59,789 nucleotides of DNA from Bacillus mycoides (GTDB lineage Bacteria; Bacillota; Bacilli; Bacillales; Bacillaceae_G): contig NZ_LXLV01000063.1 of NCBI RefSeq assembly GCF_001757995.1, forward strand, positions 1 through 59,789. Direction: 5' to 3'. A program made the translations under genes and the position numbers. A model generated the notes under the pieces. That model worked only from the letters and a program-made list of their open reading frames with translations, was not told the DNA's origin and did not search any database. This document shows positions 16,638 through 25,767 of the stretch, in pieces; within the stretch, counting starts at the first letter, position 1; each line of letters starts with the position of its first letter.

Positions 16638-17738
16638 TTAGCGACGGCTAATAATGTCGTGACCGTTGCGTAAGTATGTGCTACGAGTGTTTTTCAAGCT
16701 TGCAATGCGCTCTTCAGCTAGACGATCTGCTGCTACATAAGTTGCTATGCCATCACGTTTTGAAATTTCGATTACTTTTGCAATTGTGTCATAAATAGAC
16801 TCAACACGTTTTAATGCACGTTCTCTATTGTATCCATATAATTCGTCTGCTACGTTAATTACGCCACCTGCATTAATAACATAGTCTGGTGCGTATACAA
16901 TACCCATTTCATGAATGATGTCGCCGTGACGATCTTCTTTTAATTGGTTATTTGCAGAACCTGCGATTACTTTTGCTTTAAGTTGTGGAATAGTTTCATC
17001 ATTAACTGTTGCGCCTAATGCACACGGTGCGTAAATATCACATTCAACACCGTAAATTTCATTTGGCTCAACTGCTGTTGCACCGAATTCTTCTACTGCA
17101 CGTTGTACAGCTTCTTTATTAATATCTGTAACGATTAATTTCGCTCCTTCAGCGTGTAAATGTTTGCATAGGTGATATGCTACGTTACCAACACCTTGAA
17201 TAGAAATTACTTTTCCTTCTAGGTTATCTGTACCAAATGCTTCTTTTGCAGCTGCTTTCATACCACGGTAAACACCGTATGCAGTTACTGGAGATGGGTT
17301 ACCAGAAGAACCGAATGATGGTGAAATCCCTGTTACAAAATCAGTTTCTTCATGGATAATATCCATATCATCTACTGTTGTACCAACATCTTCAGCTGTA
17401 ATGTAACGTCCGTTTAGTCCTTGAATGTAGCGTCCTAATGCACGGAACATCGCTTCGCTTTTATCTTTACGTGGATCACCGATAATTACTGTTTTTGCAC
17501 CACCTAAGTTTAAACCAGCTGCTGCATTTTTGTATGTCATCCCTTTTGCAAGACGCAATGCATCTTCAATCGCCGCTTCTTCAGAATCATATGTCCACAT
17601 TCTTGTTCCACCTAGAGCTGGTCCAAGTGTTGTATCATGGATTGCAATGATTGCTTTTAAACCAGATTCTTTATCTTGACAAAATACCACTTGCTCATAA
17701 TCATATTTTTCTAAGTATTCGAAAATTTCTAATGTCAT
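16638..17738 (-). CDS. bcd: Leucine dehydrogenase
   Basis: A 366-residue NAD-dependent enzyme that deaminates Leu, Val and Ile to the 2-oxo acids used by the Bkd complex. Glu/Leu/Phe/Val dehydrogenase signatures are [10 protein letters not shown] (about residue 38), [20 protein letters not shown] with the catalytic Lys (about 63-82), and the Rossmann motif [31 protein letters not shown] precedes the ATG. A gap of about 70 nt with a hairpin separates it from buk. Confidence 0.95.
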   Translation of the reverse strand: MTLEIFEYLEKYDYEQVVFCQDKESGLKAIIAIHDTTLGPALGGTRMWTYDSEEAAIEDALRLAKGMTYKNAAAGLNLGGAKTVIIGDPRKDKSEAMFRALGRYIQGLNGRYITAEDVGTTVDDMDIIHEETDFVTGISPSFGSSGNPSPVTAYGVYRGMKAAAKEAFGTDNLEGKVISIQGVGNVAYHLCKHLHAEGAKLIVTDINKEAVQRAVEEFGATAVEPNEIYGVECDIYAPCALGATVNDETIPQLKAKVIAGSANNQLKEDRHGDIIHEMGIVYAPDYVINAGGVINVADELYGYNRERALKRVESIYDTIAKVIEISKRDGIATYVAADRLAEERIASLKNTRSTYLRNGHDIISRR

Positions 17739-17773
17739 TGTCGTTTCCCCCTAATTGTTTTACCCTATTTGGT

Positions 17774-18673
17774 TTATTTTGAAGCAGTCGCAACTGCCAA
17801 TGCTAATGAATATACTTTTGTTTCTGCTGAATCAGCACGTGATGTTAAAACAATCGGTGCTTTAGCGCCAGCAATCATCGCTCCTACCTTTGCATTTGCA
17901 AAATAGACGAGTGATTTATATAGCACATTTCCAGCTTCAATCGTTGGGACGAGTAAAATGTCTGCCTTACCTGCTACATCACTTACTATGCCTTTATGCT
18001 CTGCTGCAATTTGTGATACTGCATTATCTAAAGCAAGTGGTCCATCAACGACACAATTTTTAATTTGTCCGCGGCGATTCATTTGAGTTAACATCGCTGC
18101 ATCAATTGTCGCTTGCATCGCAGGATTAACAACCTCTACCGCTGCAATTGGCGCTACTTTCGGCAAATCAATTCCTATTGCCTGGGCAACTTCTACAGTA
18201 TTTTGTATAATAGCAGCTTTTTGTGTTACATCAGGTGCAATGTTCATCGCTGCGTCTGTAACAAAAATAAGACGATCGTAATTTGGAACTTCAAACGCTG
18301 CAACGTGTGAAAGTACGCTGCCCTTACGAAGCCCCCACTCTTTATTTAATACGGCTTTCAAAATATTTGCTGTTGGGATGTTCCCCTTCATTAGTACATC
18401 TGCTTCGCCATTGCTTACAGATTTAACAGAAAGTTCTGCAGCCTCAGCACTTGACGCTGCTGCAATCACTTCAATATGTTCTGAAGTTTGTAACCCATGC
18501 TCTTGTAGCATCCCTATTATTTTCTCTTGATTTCCATATAGACGAAATTGAGCTAGCTGTAACTTGATTGCTTTCGCTACAGCTTCAATTACTTCATGAT
18601 CTTCAGCTACTGCTACAGCCACAGTTTTTTTAGGCTGTCCTGCTGCTTGATCAATTAAGTGTTCTAACTTCAT
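17774..18673 (-). CDS. ptb: Phosphate butyryltransferase
   Basis: A 299-residue enzyme of the phosphotransacetylase/butyryltransferase family that converts branched or straight butyryl-CoA plus phosphate to acyl phosphate. Recognisable blocks are KKTVAVAVAEDHEVIEAVAKA, SNGEADVLMKGNIPTANILK, VTDAAMNIAPD and AGAKAPIVLTSRADS. First gene of the sigma-54-dependent operon. The ATG at 18673 stands 13 nt from AAAGGG, a longer than usual spacing. Confidence 0.92.
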   Translation of the reverse strand: MKLEHLIDQAAGQPKKTVAVAVAEDHEVIEAVAKAIKLQLAQFRLYGNQEKIIGMLQEHGLQTSEHIEVIAAASSAEAAELSVKSVSNGEADVLMKGNIPTANILKAVLNKEWGLRKGSVLSHVAAFEVPNYDRLIFVTDAAMNIAPDVTQKAAIIQNTVEVAQAIGIDLPKVAPIAAVEVVNPAMQATIDAAMLTQMNRRGQIKNCVVDGPLALDNAVSQIAAEHKGIVSDVAGKADILLVPTIEAGNVLYKSLVYFANAKVGAMIAGAKAPIVLTSRADSAETKVYSLALAVATASK

Positions 18674-18716
18674 ATTTTGTAATCAACCCTTTCCGTCGTC
18701 CCTCGTCTATTCATTA

Positions 18717-18732
18717 AGCAAATACCGTGCCA
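18717..18732 (-). promoter_or_regulatory. Sigma-54 (SigL) -24/-12 promoter of the bkd operon
   Basis: The minus strand reads TGGCACGGTATTTGCT: GG and GC are 10 nt apart, matching TGGCAC-N5-TTGCA at all but the last base. It lies about 45 nt upstream of the ptb start. The activator gene bkdR is immediately upstream. Confidence 0.88.
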
Positions 18733-18841
18733 ACTTTTAAAAGTGGTCTTACCAATAATGAAAACGCATTCAAAATGCAGTGAAATCAATACTTTGGAAA
18801 ACAACGAAATATTCTGTCTTGTTTTGTCACTTTTTGTATAC

Positions 18842-18878
18842 CATGCAATAAATTGCACGGTACGCAATTTATTGCATG
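18842..18878. promoter_or_regulatory. Two-dyad upstream activator site for BkdR (candidate)
   Basis: Arms CATGCAATAAATTGC (18842-18856) and GCAATTTATTGCATG (18864-18878) form a perfect 15-bp inverted repeat. Each arm is itself a dyad GCAAT-WW-ATTGC; the two centres are 19 bp apart, near two helical turns. The site is about 110-160 bp upstream of the -24/-12 promoter, the normal distance for an enhancer. It overlaps the last codons of bkdR. Confidence 0.6.
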
Positions 18879-20941
18879 CTATTTTTTGCACAGTCGTACT
18901 TTTCTAGCTTGTAATATAAGTTCCGAACTGAAATTCCTAACGCTTTTGCAGTCTTCGTTTTGTTCCCCTCAAATTTCTCTAAATATTCACGGATAATATT
19001 CCCCTCAAATTCTGTCACTAGGTGTTCAAGGGCCTTCTCTTCTAATTCAGGTAATAAATTATTTTTTTTCGTCTCTACTTGTTCTTCTTTATGTAAAGGC
19101 GGTAAATGATGTACATCAATATATATCTCGTTATAATTCATAAAGATAATAGCTCGTCCTAAAATATTTTCAAGTTCCCTAACATTTCCTGGCCATTCAT
19201 ATGATTGTAAATACGAAATGGCTGAATCGGTGAGTCCTTCTACATTACGACCATAATCTTGATTGATTTTTTGAATTAACCTTTCTGCAATCGCTGGTAT
19301 GTCTCCTTTACGCTGACGAAGGGAAGGAATTTGAATCGGGATTTTATTTAAACGATAATATAAGTCCTCTCTGAACTTCCCTTCTAAAATAGCTTTCTCT
19401 AAATTCACATGCGTCGCAGCGATCACTCGAACATTAATAGGTATCGCTTTCGTTCCCCCTACTTTCACAATTTCTTTTTCTTGTAGTACACGAAGAAGCT
19501 TCGCTTGCGTATTTGCAGATAACTCCCCGATTTCATCTAAAAAAATACTTCCATTATTCGCTTCTTCAAAGAATCCTCGTTTTCCGCCTCTTTTCGCTCC
19601 AGAAAACGCACCTTCCTCATAACCGAATAATTCACTTTCTAATAAGGTCTCAGAAATAGCAGCACAGTTTACTCGTACGAACTTATTGTATTTTCGATTA
19701 CTACCGTTATGAATAGCGTGTGCAAATAACTCTTTCCCCGTACCAGATTCCCCTCTAAGCAATACTGTTGCTGGTGTATTCGCTCCAAGCTTTGCCTGTT
19801 CAATAGCCGCCGTCGTTTCATCTGAATCGCCAACAATATCATCAAATGAATATTTCGCTTCTAACGTTCGAATAATTTGTCTTGCCCTATTCAATTCATT
19901 TGTTAATTTTTGAATTTCTGATACGTCGCGAATTACCCCGACGCTTCCTTTCAATATTCCATCAACAATAACCGGTGCTACATTTACAATTACATCCCGC
20001 TTCTTTTGCCCAATCTTCATATGTATTCCTCGTACCGCTCGGCGCGTCCGAAGTACTTTCATATGCATACTTTCACCTTCTACAATATCAGTTGTAGCCG
20101 GCTTCCCTATAATATCCTCTTCGGTTAAACCCGTTAACTTCGTATAAGCAGGGTTTATGACTAACCCTCGTCCTTTCTCATCTACAACTGAAATAGCTTC
20201 CTCAGATGAGTTGATAATCGCCTCAAGTAGCGTTTGAATTTCTTTTAAATCTGTAACTTCTTCCGCCAAATCTACAACTTCTGTAATATCTTTAAAAATC
20301 GCAAATGCGCCTTGAACTTCTCCATCTTCTTTTAATATCGGGATACGCGTTGTAATAATCTTTTTTTCATTCTCTAACGTCAGTTCATGATTCACTTCTA
20401 TTTTTTTCGTGCGTATAATACGAAGCAACTTACTCGTTGGAATAACTTCTAAAATATATTTTCCTATCGCCTCTTCTTTCTTATATCCGATAATACGCTC
20501 TGCACTTTTATTAAACAGACGGACTTGTCCCTCTTGATCTATAACAATCATACCGTCATGCGTTGAATTTAAAATTAAATTCCCTTGTTGCATCTGTTCT
20601 TCCAGCTTTCCAATTAAGCCTTCCTTTTCATGCGCTAATCTCGTAACAATTTTTGCAATATCCCCTGGTATAAGAAGAGTATCTTTATGCTTGCTTCCCA
20701 ATAAAATTTTATGTAAATCATAATCACCTGTCATATCAAACAATACATCAATATGCATAGAAAGAAACGGGGTTACACTATCACCAATCGGAATCCCATA
20801 TTCCTTTGCGATTTGTAATCCTTTCGCAATTGGATTAATATCAATAACTCCTATAATTTGAAATATATTCGAATTTTGTAACAGACTCAGCAGTGTACTC
20901 CCACCTTCACCCGCTCCAACAATTAACACCTTTTGTTTCAT
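18869..20941 (-). CDS. bkdR: Sigma-54-dependent activator BkdR
   Basis: A 690-residue enhancer-binding protein. It starts with a Rossmann-like segment ([15 protein letters not shown], residues 4-18, to about 100). Two PAS domains follow (about 120-225 and 240-345), then an AAA+ domain with GESGTGKE (about residue 398) and a GAFSGA loop in place of the usual GAFTGA. The C-terminal Fis-type HTH is [20 protein letters not shown]. It activates SigL polymerase at the bkd promoter. In B. subtilis BkdR responds to Ile and Val; the ligand here is inferred. Confidence 0.9.
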   Translation of the reverse strand: MKQKVLIVGAGEGGSTLLSLLQNSNIFQIIGVIDINPIAKGLQIAKEYGIPIGDSVTPFLSMHIDVLFDMTGDYDLHKILLGSKHKDTLLIPGDIAKIVTRLAHEKEGLIGKLEEQMQQGNLILNSTHDGMIVIDQEGQVRLFNKSAERIIGYKKEEAIGKYILEVIPTSKLLRIIRTKKIEVNHELTLENEKKIITTRIPILKEDGEVQGAFAIFKDITEVVDLAEEVTDLKEIQTLLEAIINSSEEAISVVDEKGRGLVINPAYTKLTGLTEEDIIGKPATTDIVEGESMHMKVLRTRRAVRGIHMKIGQKKRDVIVNVAPVIVDGILKGSVGVIRDVSEIQKLTNELNRARQIIRTLEAKYSFDDIVGDSDETTAAIEQAKLGANTPATVLLRGESGTGKELFAHAIHNGSNRKYNKFVRVNCAAISETLLESELFGYEEGAFSGAKRGGKRGFFEEANNGSIFLDEIGELSANTQAKLLRVLQEKEIVKVGGTKAIPINVRVIAATHVNLEKAILEGKFREDLYYRLNKIPIQIPSLRQRKGDIPAIAERLIQKINQDYGRNVEGLTDSAISYLQSYEWPGNVRELENILGRAIIFMNYNEIYIDVHHLPPLHKEEQVETKKNNLLPELEEKALEHLVTEFEGNIIREYLEKFEGNKTKTAKALGISVRNLYYKLEKYDCAKNSMQ

Positions 20942-21078
20942 ACATTACACTTCCTCTCGAAGTATCTCTGCAAAATTTTTCACATCCTTATCTTACTCGT
21001 TCAGCAACCTCTTGACAAACACCCTTTTCATATAACATCATGAAAATAAACAAAATAATCTGAAAAGGAGCGTTATGT

Positions 21079-21312
21079 ATGCAGCGTTACCTCGCTCTAT
21101 TATTAGCACTCATCCCGATTTCATTAGCCGTGCTTGGTATTAAACTAATGAGAGATACTGTATTTGGGATTTTATTCTCCCCAATCCCTATATTATGGTT
21201 ACAATTTTTAATCGGTGCTCTTTGCTTTGCACTCGGGTTTTATATTTTCGGCGGCTTCGTCTTACACAGAGATCGTAAGAGAAATAAAGTACAAGCCCGC
21301 TTTAGAAGATAG
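21079..21312 (+). CDS. yqzF: DUF2627 membrane protein YqzF
   Basis: A 77-residue protein with two hydrophobic helices (about residues 4-22 and 36-60). A conserved centre GIKLMRDTVFGIL and a basic tail HRDRKRNKVQARFRR match B. subtilis YqzF. AAAGGAGC precedes the ATG. Its role is unknown. It is transcribed divergently from bkdR. Confidence 0.8.
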   Translation: MQRYLALLLALIPISLAVLGIKLMRDTVFGILFSPIPILWLQFLIGALCFALGFYIFGGFVLHRDRKRNKVQARFRR

Positions 21313-21354
21313 AACAAAGTTTTCACATACCGATAAAAAAATGAGACCATTATA

Positions 21355-22089
21355 TTAGGTCTCATTTTTTATCGGTAATAAAGTTCTTGCTGTTTCAGGA
21401 TAATCAGTAATAATCGCCGATATGTTCATATCAAAATATTTACGCATAAGTGTTTCTTCATTTATCGTGTAAGGACGAACCTCTACACCACTCCCCATCG
21501 TTAATTCAGCGATGGCATCTTGAAGATAACGATAATTCGGATGCACTGCAGTAGCACCCATCTTTTGTGCATATGCCCACGGGCTATGCAAACCTTCACG
21601 ATACAAAATAGCTGTTTGAATATCAGGAGCCATCATATGGCACCGTTTCATACTGTAGTGGTTAAACGAAGAAAATATAACCCGATCCTCCAGACTAAAC
21701 TTACGCACAAGTGTTATAACCTCTTCTTCTAAACCTCTGTATGGAATTTTATCATTTTTAAGTTCAATATTAAGTAGCAATTGCGTTTTTCCAAGCCATT
21801 CCAGCACCTCTTCTAAAAGAGGAATTTTACAAAAGCCTACTTTTTCACTAAATTTATAACTTGCATCTAACTTACATAAATCTTCGTATAAATAATTTCG
21901 AACAGCACCTTTTCCATTCGTCGTTCGATTCACAGTTTCATCATGAATGACGACAACTTTTCCATCTTTCGTTAATTGAACATCGAGTTCAATTCCGTCT
22001 GCCCCGAAAGCCTCCGCTGCTTCAAATGAAATCATTGTATTTTCCGGATACGTTCCCGCCGCACCACGATGTGCAAATATAAGAGTCAT
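21355..22089 (-). CDS. yqiK: Glycerophosphodiester phosphodiesterase (YqiK)
   Basis: A 244-residue GDPD-family TIM-barrel enzyme that splits glycerophosphodiesters into glycerol 3-phosphate and an alcohol. The motif FAHRGAAGTYPENT holds the catalytic His and metal-binding Glu; the second His is in DGIELDVQLTKDGKVVVIHD (about residues 33-52). There is no signal peptide, so it is probably cytosolic. Start ATG at 22089 after GGGGGAG. A GTG at 22095 lies inside the ribosome-site region and is less likely. Confidence 0.88.
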   Translation of the reverse strand: MTLIFAHRGAAGTYPENTMISFEAAEAFGADGIELDVQLTKDGKVVVIHDETVNRTTNGKGAVRNYLYEDLCKLDASYKFSEKVGFCKIPLLEEVLEWLGKTQLLLNIELKNDKIPYRGLEEEVITLVRKFSLEDRVIFSSFNHYSMKRCHMMAPDIQTAILYREGLHSPWAYAQKMGATAVHPNYRYLQDAIAELTMGSGVEVRPYTINEETLMRKYFDMNISAIITDYPETARTLLPIKNET

Positions 22090-22139
22090 CCTCACTCCCC
22101 CAATCTTATGCTATACTATACGAAAAAGGAGGTACTTCT

Positions 22140-22286
22140 ATGAGACCATTACAAATTTCTCCAGACACTGCAGTCCGCCTATCAAAAGCTTTAGGTGTTC
22201 CACTTGAACAACTTATGCATATGCCACAGCATATTTTAATCCAAAAGTTAGTTGAATTAGAAAAACAAAATAAAGACGAAGAATAA
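22140..22286 (+). CDS. YycC-like small protein
   Basis: A 48-residue ORF beginning MRPLQISPDTAVRLSKALG and containing PLEQLMHMPQHILIQKL. It resembles the YycC family of small Bacillus proteins of unknown function. AAGGAGG stands 7 nt before the ATG and a terminator follows the stop by 3 nt. It is soluble and helical, with a short charged tail. It is below common ORF length limits, so it is easily missed. Confidence 0.75.
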   Translation: MRPLQISPDTAVRLSKALGVPLEQLMHMPQHILIQKLVELEKQNKDEE

Positions 22287-22289
22287 TAT

Positions 22290-22314
22290 AGTCCTGTTTT
22301 GCAGGGCTTTTTAT
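22290..22314 (+). terminator. terminator of the yycC-like gene
   Basis: AGTCCTG/CAGGGCT stem (7 bp, one G-T pair) followed by TTTTTATT. Confidence 0.65.
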
Positions 22315-22377
22315 TATAATCTATTATATCATGGATAACTTACCCACTAAAATTATGAATGCATGGAACAACAAAAT

Positions 22378-22403
22378 AAAAAGCCTCTATAAAGAAGCTT
22401 TTT
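22378..22403 (-). terminator. terminator of the exported-protein gene
   Basis: AAAAAGC/GCTTTTT stem with a partly paired inner segment, T-rich on both strands, located after the stop at 22435. Confidence 0.55.
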
Positions 22404-22434
22404 CTACAAATTGCAAATTTTAATTTCCTCCAAC

Positions 22435-23007
22435 CTATTGAAGGTCTCCAGATTTGTGTAATTCACCTGTTACTCCATCTCCAAAATTATTTAAAGAAAA
22501 AGTTTGCTCTTCTAGCGGATCCATAACTCCTGTAGCTTTTCCAATATTACCACCTTGCAGTTTCCAAAAGTAGTTATGATCGTCCACAACTTTACTAAAG
22601 TCTTTGTTTATCCATCTTTCAGCAATCGCTAAAAGTTCTTCTTTCGTTTCAAAATTACTCTCATTTAAGATACTTCTTACTTTTTCAGCATTCTCTTTAG
22701 ACATCGGGATTGCTCCCCATTTTTGCTCAGCTATTACTTTTTGGTGAGTCATACTATGCATCGCTTTAACTAAGTCTTCTTCAGTAGAATCTTTTGTAAT
22801 TTGAAGTTTCGCACTTGCGCCACCAATCTCACCAAACTGCGCTTCTTTTTCTTTTGGAACTGTTTTATATTCGCTTGTATCTATTTCAGCACTAGCTTGT
22901 TTGTCCGCCGGATTATCTGCAAGTTCTAACATTCCATAAGTTATACCAGCAGTAAGCCCAACTAAGCCTATTGCACATCCAATCCAAATTAAAATTTTCT
23001 TTTTCAT
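22435..23007 (-). CDS. Membrane-anchored or exported protein of unknown function (DUF6241-like)
   Basis: A 190-residue protein with a basic start and one hydrophobic helix (MKKKILIWIGCAIGLVGLTA, residues 1-30), then an extracellular soluble domain. The domain carries HQKVIAEQKWGAIPMSKEN, ERWINKDFSKVVDDHNYFWK and LQGGNIGKATG. I believe this matches the DUF6241 family, but cannot check. Start ATG at 23007 after GGGAGG; a longer frame to 23145 has no ribosome site. No function can be given. Single gene. Confidence 0.6.
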   Translation of the reverse strand: MKKKILIWIGCAIGLVGLTAGITYGMLELADNPADKQASAEIDTSEYKTVPKEKEAQFGEIGGASAKLQITKDSTEEDLVKAMHSMTHQKVIAEQKWGAIPMSKENAEKVRSILNESNFETKEELLAIAERWINKDFSKVVDDHNYFWKLQGGNIGKATGVMDPLEEQTFSLNNFGDGVTGELHKSGDLQ

Positions 23008-23189
23008 ATAAACCTCCCAATATTCCCTAGTAAATTCCCTAACAAATATCATATCAAGAAATATCCCTTTATAGATAATTTTACTAAATATATGTTTTAT
23101 TTTCCATATAAATAAATGAATCACCTTTAAATGTGTCATAATCATATTTCTTATGAAATACTACTTCAATATTATCCTTATAACAAAAT

Positions 23190-23226
23190 AAAAGATCAAC
23201 GAGTGTTTTAAACTCATTGATCTTTT
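23190..23226 (-). terminator. terminator of spo0A
   Basis: A 15-bp stem AAAAGATCAATGAGT/ACTCGTTGATCTTTT on the minus strand. One position is U-G, paired only on that strand. It is 30 nt after the spo0A stop. Confidence 0.8.
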
Positions 23227-23256
23227 ATAAAAAAATTTATTTTGAATATACTAATC

Positions 23257-24051
23257 TCAGCTAGCCTTATGTTCAAGTCTTAGCTTATCCGCAACCATTG
23301 CGATGAACTCGGAATTCGTAGGTTTTGCTTTTGACATCGATACAGTATAACCAAATAAGGACGAAATAGAATCAATATTCCCACGGCTCCAAGCTACTTC
23401 AATTGCGTGACGGATTGCGCGCTCGACACGACTTGCTGTTGTATTATATTTCTTTGCGATATCTGGATATAATACTTTCGTAATAGATCCTAGTAATTCG
23501 ATATCATTGTACACCATAGAGATTGCTTCTCGTAAGTACATATATCCTTTAATATGAGCGGGTACACCAATTTCATGAATGATACTTGTAATACTCGCAT
23601 CTAAGTTTTTCGGTTTGCCATCAATCGTTGTTGCTGATCGGAAAGATGGTAATGGACGTTTAATGGTAGCATTTTCCTTACCACTCACTTGACGAATATG
23701 ACTTGTTAAATTCTCCATATCAAATGGTTTTAATATGAAATATGATGCCCCTAAATCAACCGCTTTTTTCGTCACATCTTCTTGTCCGAATGCTGTCAAC
23801 ATAATAACGTTAGGTTGTCTTAGCCTTTCAATATGTCGCATTTTCTCTAGCACAGCTAGACCATCTAAATGTGGCATAATAATGTCTAAAACGAGTATAT
23901 CAGGCTGCTTTTCTTTCAATAAGTTTAAACATTCTTGACCATTGTAAGCAATCCCAATAACTTCCATATCATCCTGAGCAGCAACATAACTCTCTAGCAT
24001 CGATACCAATTCTTTATTATCATCCACAAGACATACTTTAATTTTCTCCAC
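23257..24051 (-). CDS. spo0A: Sporulation master regulator Spo0A
   Basis: A 264-residue response regulator. The receiver domain (about 1-120) has phospho-acceptor Asp56 in [12 protein letters not shown] and the acidic pair Asp10-Asp11. The C-terminal DNA-binding domain includes [20 protein letters not shown] and [19 protein letters not shown]. Phosphorylated Spo0A activates or represses genes with the TGTCGAA box at entry into sporulation. The start is GTG at 24051 ([12 protein letters not shown]), with GGGAGG upstream, as in B. subtilis. Its own promoter carries a 0A box. Confidence 0.97.
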   Translation of the reverse strand: MEKIKVCLVDDNKELVSMLESYVAAQDDMEVIGIAYNGQECLNLLKEKQPDILVLDIIMPHLDGLAVLEKMRHIERLRQPNVIMLTAFGQEDVTKKAVDLGASYFILKPFDMENLTSHIRQVSGKENATIKRPLPSFRSATTIDGKPKNLDASITSIIHEIGVPAHIKGYMYLREAISMVYNDIELLGSITKVLYPDIAKKYNTTASRVERAIRHAIEVAWSRGNIDSISSLFGYTVSMSKAKPTNSEFIAMVADKLRLEHKAS

Positions 24052-24110
24052 AGTTTTTCCTCCCTTACCGAATCGATTCTCCCGACATGTGTAAGCTTCT
24101 AGGCTACATG

Positions 24111-24140
24111 AATTGTTCGACAATTGTGTGAAAATTCCCT
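24111..24140 (-). promoter_or_regulatory. spo0A promoter region with 0A box and sigma-H-like elements
   Basis: The minus strand contains AGGGAATT then TTGTCGAACAA about 13 nt further on. TGTCGAA (plus 24116-24122) is a perfect 0A box, and the same stretch fits the sigma-H pattern AGGAATT...GAAT loosely. This matches the arrangement of the B. subtilis sporulation promoter Ps. Confidence 0.6.
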
Positions 24141-24267
24141 TTTAAAGTTTCTTACTTTCCGATAAAATCACAAAAAAATATGTTTATCGTTCATTTTTTT
24201 CCTTTCGCAACACATTCCATCATAGAATTACAGCGAAACGTTCAACCCTTTGCTTATATCTTACAAC

Positions 24268-24292
24268 AAAAAACAGCTCTTGCGGAGCTTTT
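24268..24292 (-). terminator. second terminator downstream of spoIVB
   Basis: AGCTC/GAGCT with a five-base loop, followed by GTTTTTTGTTG on the minus strand. Confidence 0.5.
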
Positions 24293-24314
24293 ACAAAATT
24301 TCAACGAATTTTTC

Positions 24315-24346
24315 AAAAGAAAAACGAGCTAATATGTATTAGCTCG
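24315..24346 (-). terminator. terminator of spoIVB
   Basis: CGAGCTAATA/TATTAGCTCG (10 bp) overlaps the end of spoIVB. The minus strand continues TTTTTCTTTTG. Confidence 0.75.
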
Positions 24347-25637
24347 CTTTTTTCTCTTGATCATAAATATTAATTCCAGCCTCATGTAACATCCATTCAA
24401 TATGAACACCATATCCTGACGTTGGATCATTTACAAATACATGTGTAACCGCACCAATTACTTTCCCATTTTGTACAATCGGACTTCCACTCATTCCTTG
24501 TACAATACCACCCGTTTTTGCTAGTAAACGTTTATCTGTCACTTTTATAACCATACCTTTTGTAGCCGGGAACTTTTGTGGTACCGTACTAACAACTTCA
24601 ATATCAAACGCTTCCACCTTATCTTGATCAATAACTGTTAATATTTTCGCTGGTCCTTCTTTTACTTGATGGGATAACGCGATAGGCATTGCTTTATCCA
24701 TTATGCCGTTTGTCATATTTGTGTTTAATCTCCCAAAAATACCATACGGGCTATTTATTGTAATATTGCCAATCACTTCACGATCTGGTGAAAATCTTGC
24801 TAATTTTTCTCCCGGGTTCCCGTGACTTCCTCTTTCAATAGACGTTACTGTCGAACGCATAATTTGTCCATCTTCTACTTGAATTGGCTTTTTTGTATCA
24901 TTATCAGAAATTACATGACCAAGCGCTCCGTATTTCATAGAATCTGGATGTACAAATGTCATCGTTCCGATACCAGCTGCTGAATCACGAATATACAGTC
25001 CAATTCGGTAAGAGGATTCACCATTGTCTTTTTGTGGTGTTAGCTTAGCACGAATATATTTTCCATCTCTTAATAAAACAAGATTAAGCGGTTCACCTGT
25101 TTCTCCACTATTATGAATAAACGGTGCTACATCACTCATTCTTTCAATTGTTTTACCATTGATTTCAGTAATCATATCTCCAATCTGTACACCAGCTGTT
25201 TCACCAGGAGATACTTTACCCTTTTCAGTTTGAATTAAATGATGGCCTACAACAAGTACACCTTTTGTGTTCAATTTTACACCAATCGATTGTCCACCTG
25301 GAATAACTTTAAAATCTTTTAATACTTTCACATTTACTTTTTTCACTGGAAAACCAGCAAGTTGAAAAACCATATCAGCTTCACCATTTTGGTGAGAATT
25401 TACCATAAGCCCTTGTTCTTGTTCATTTGAACTTACAGTAAATACATTACGATTTGTAGATGCAGCCTTAAAAACTGGTAATGATGCTATTTCTGATTGT
25501 TGTCCTTCAAAAACAACAAGTTGCTTCGGTGATGAAATAAACGTTCGAAGCGGTTTAAAACATCCAATAAAAACTAAAGAAACAAGGAGACAAAGACCTA
25601 TTATTTTTCGAAATCTTTCTAATTTCAATTTGTTCAC
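24339..25637 (-). CDS. spoIVB: SpoIVB serine peptidase (S55)
   Basis: A 432-residue forespore-secreted protease that starts the sigma-K checkpoint by cutting SpoIVFA. One N-terminal transmembrane segment (about residues 11-30), a PDZ domain (about 110-200, [19 protein letters not shown]), then the S55 domain. The catalytic Ser lies in [15 protein letters not shown] (about residue 383-385) and the His in [12 protein letters not shown] (about residue 238). GTG start at 25637, 8 nt after AGGAG. Gene order recN-spoIVB-spo0A is as in B. subtilis. Confidence 0.95.
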   Translation of the reverse strand: MNKLKLERFRKIIGLCLLVSLVFIGCFKPLRTFISSPKQLVVFEGQQSEIASLPVFKAASTNRNVFTVSSNEQEQGLMVNSHQNGEADMVFQLAGFPVKKVNVKVLKDFKVIPGGQSIGVKLNTKGVLVVGHHLIQTEKGKVSPGETAGVQIGDMITEINGKTIERMSDVAPFIHNSGETGEPLNLVLLRDGKYIRAKLTPQKDNGESSYRIGLYIRDSAAGIGTMTFVHPDSMKYGALGHVISDNDTKKPIQVEDGQIMRSTVTSIERGSHGNPGEKLARFSPDREVIGNITINSPYGIFGRLNTNMTNGIMDKAMPIALSHQVKEGPAKILTVIDQDKVEAFDIEVVSTVPQKFPATKGMVIKVTDKRLLAKTGGIVQGMSGSPIVQNGKVIGAVTHVFVNDPTSGYGVHIEWMLHEAGINIYDQEKKAS

Positions 25638-25740
25638 TCTCCTCGCTCCTACCCCACATTCAGCCTCTTGGCTTCACTTTTTAATCTCTCCTTGCAGTGC
25701 TTTATTTATAACCGGAAGAATTAAGAAATCGTCATTTGAG

Positions 25741-25767
25741 AAAAAAAGCTATCCATTACTGGATAGC
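25741..25767 (-). terminator. terminator of recN
   Basis: GCTATCCA/TGGATAGC (8 bp) with a four-base loop overlaps the recN stop. TTTTTTT follows on the minus strand. Confidence 0.75.

Noticed and set aside
18670-18891. 73-codon minus-strand frame between ptb and bkdR
   Set aside because: It spans the sigma-54 promoter and the enhancer repeat, has no ribosome site and unusual composition (many Cys, Trp, Lys).
18842-18895. Reading the bkdR-end palindrome as a plus-strand terminator
   Set aside because: ATTTTTT follows on the plus strand, but no plus-strand gene lies upstream of it, and each arm is itself a dyad, which fits a protein-binding site better.
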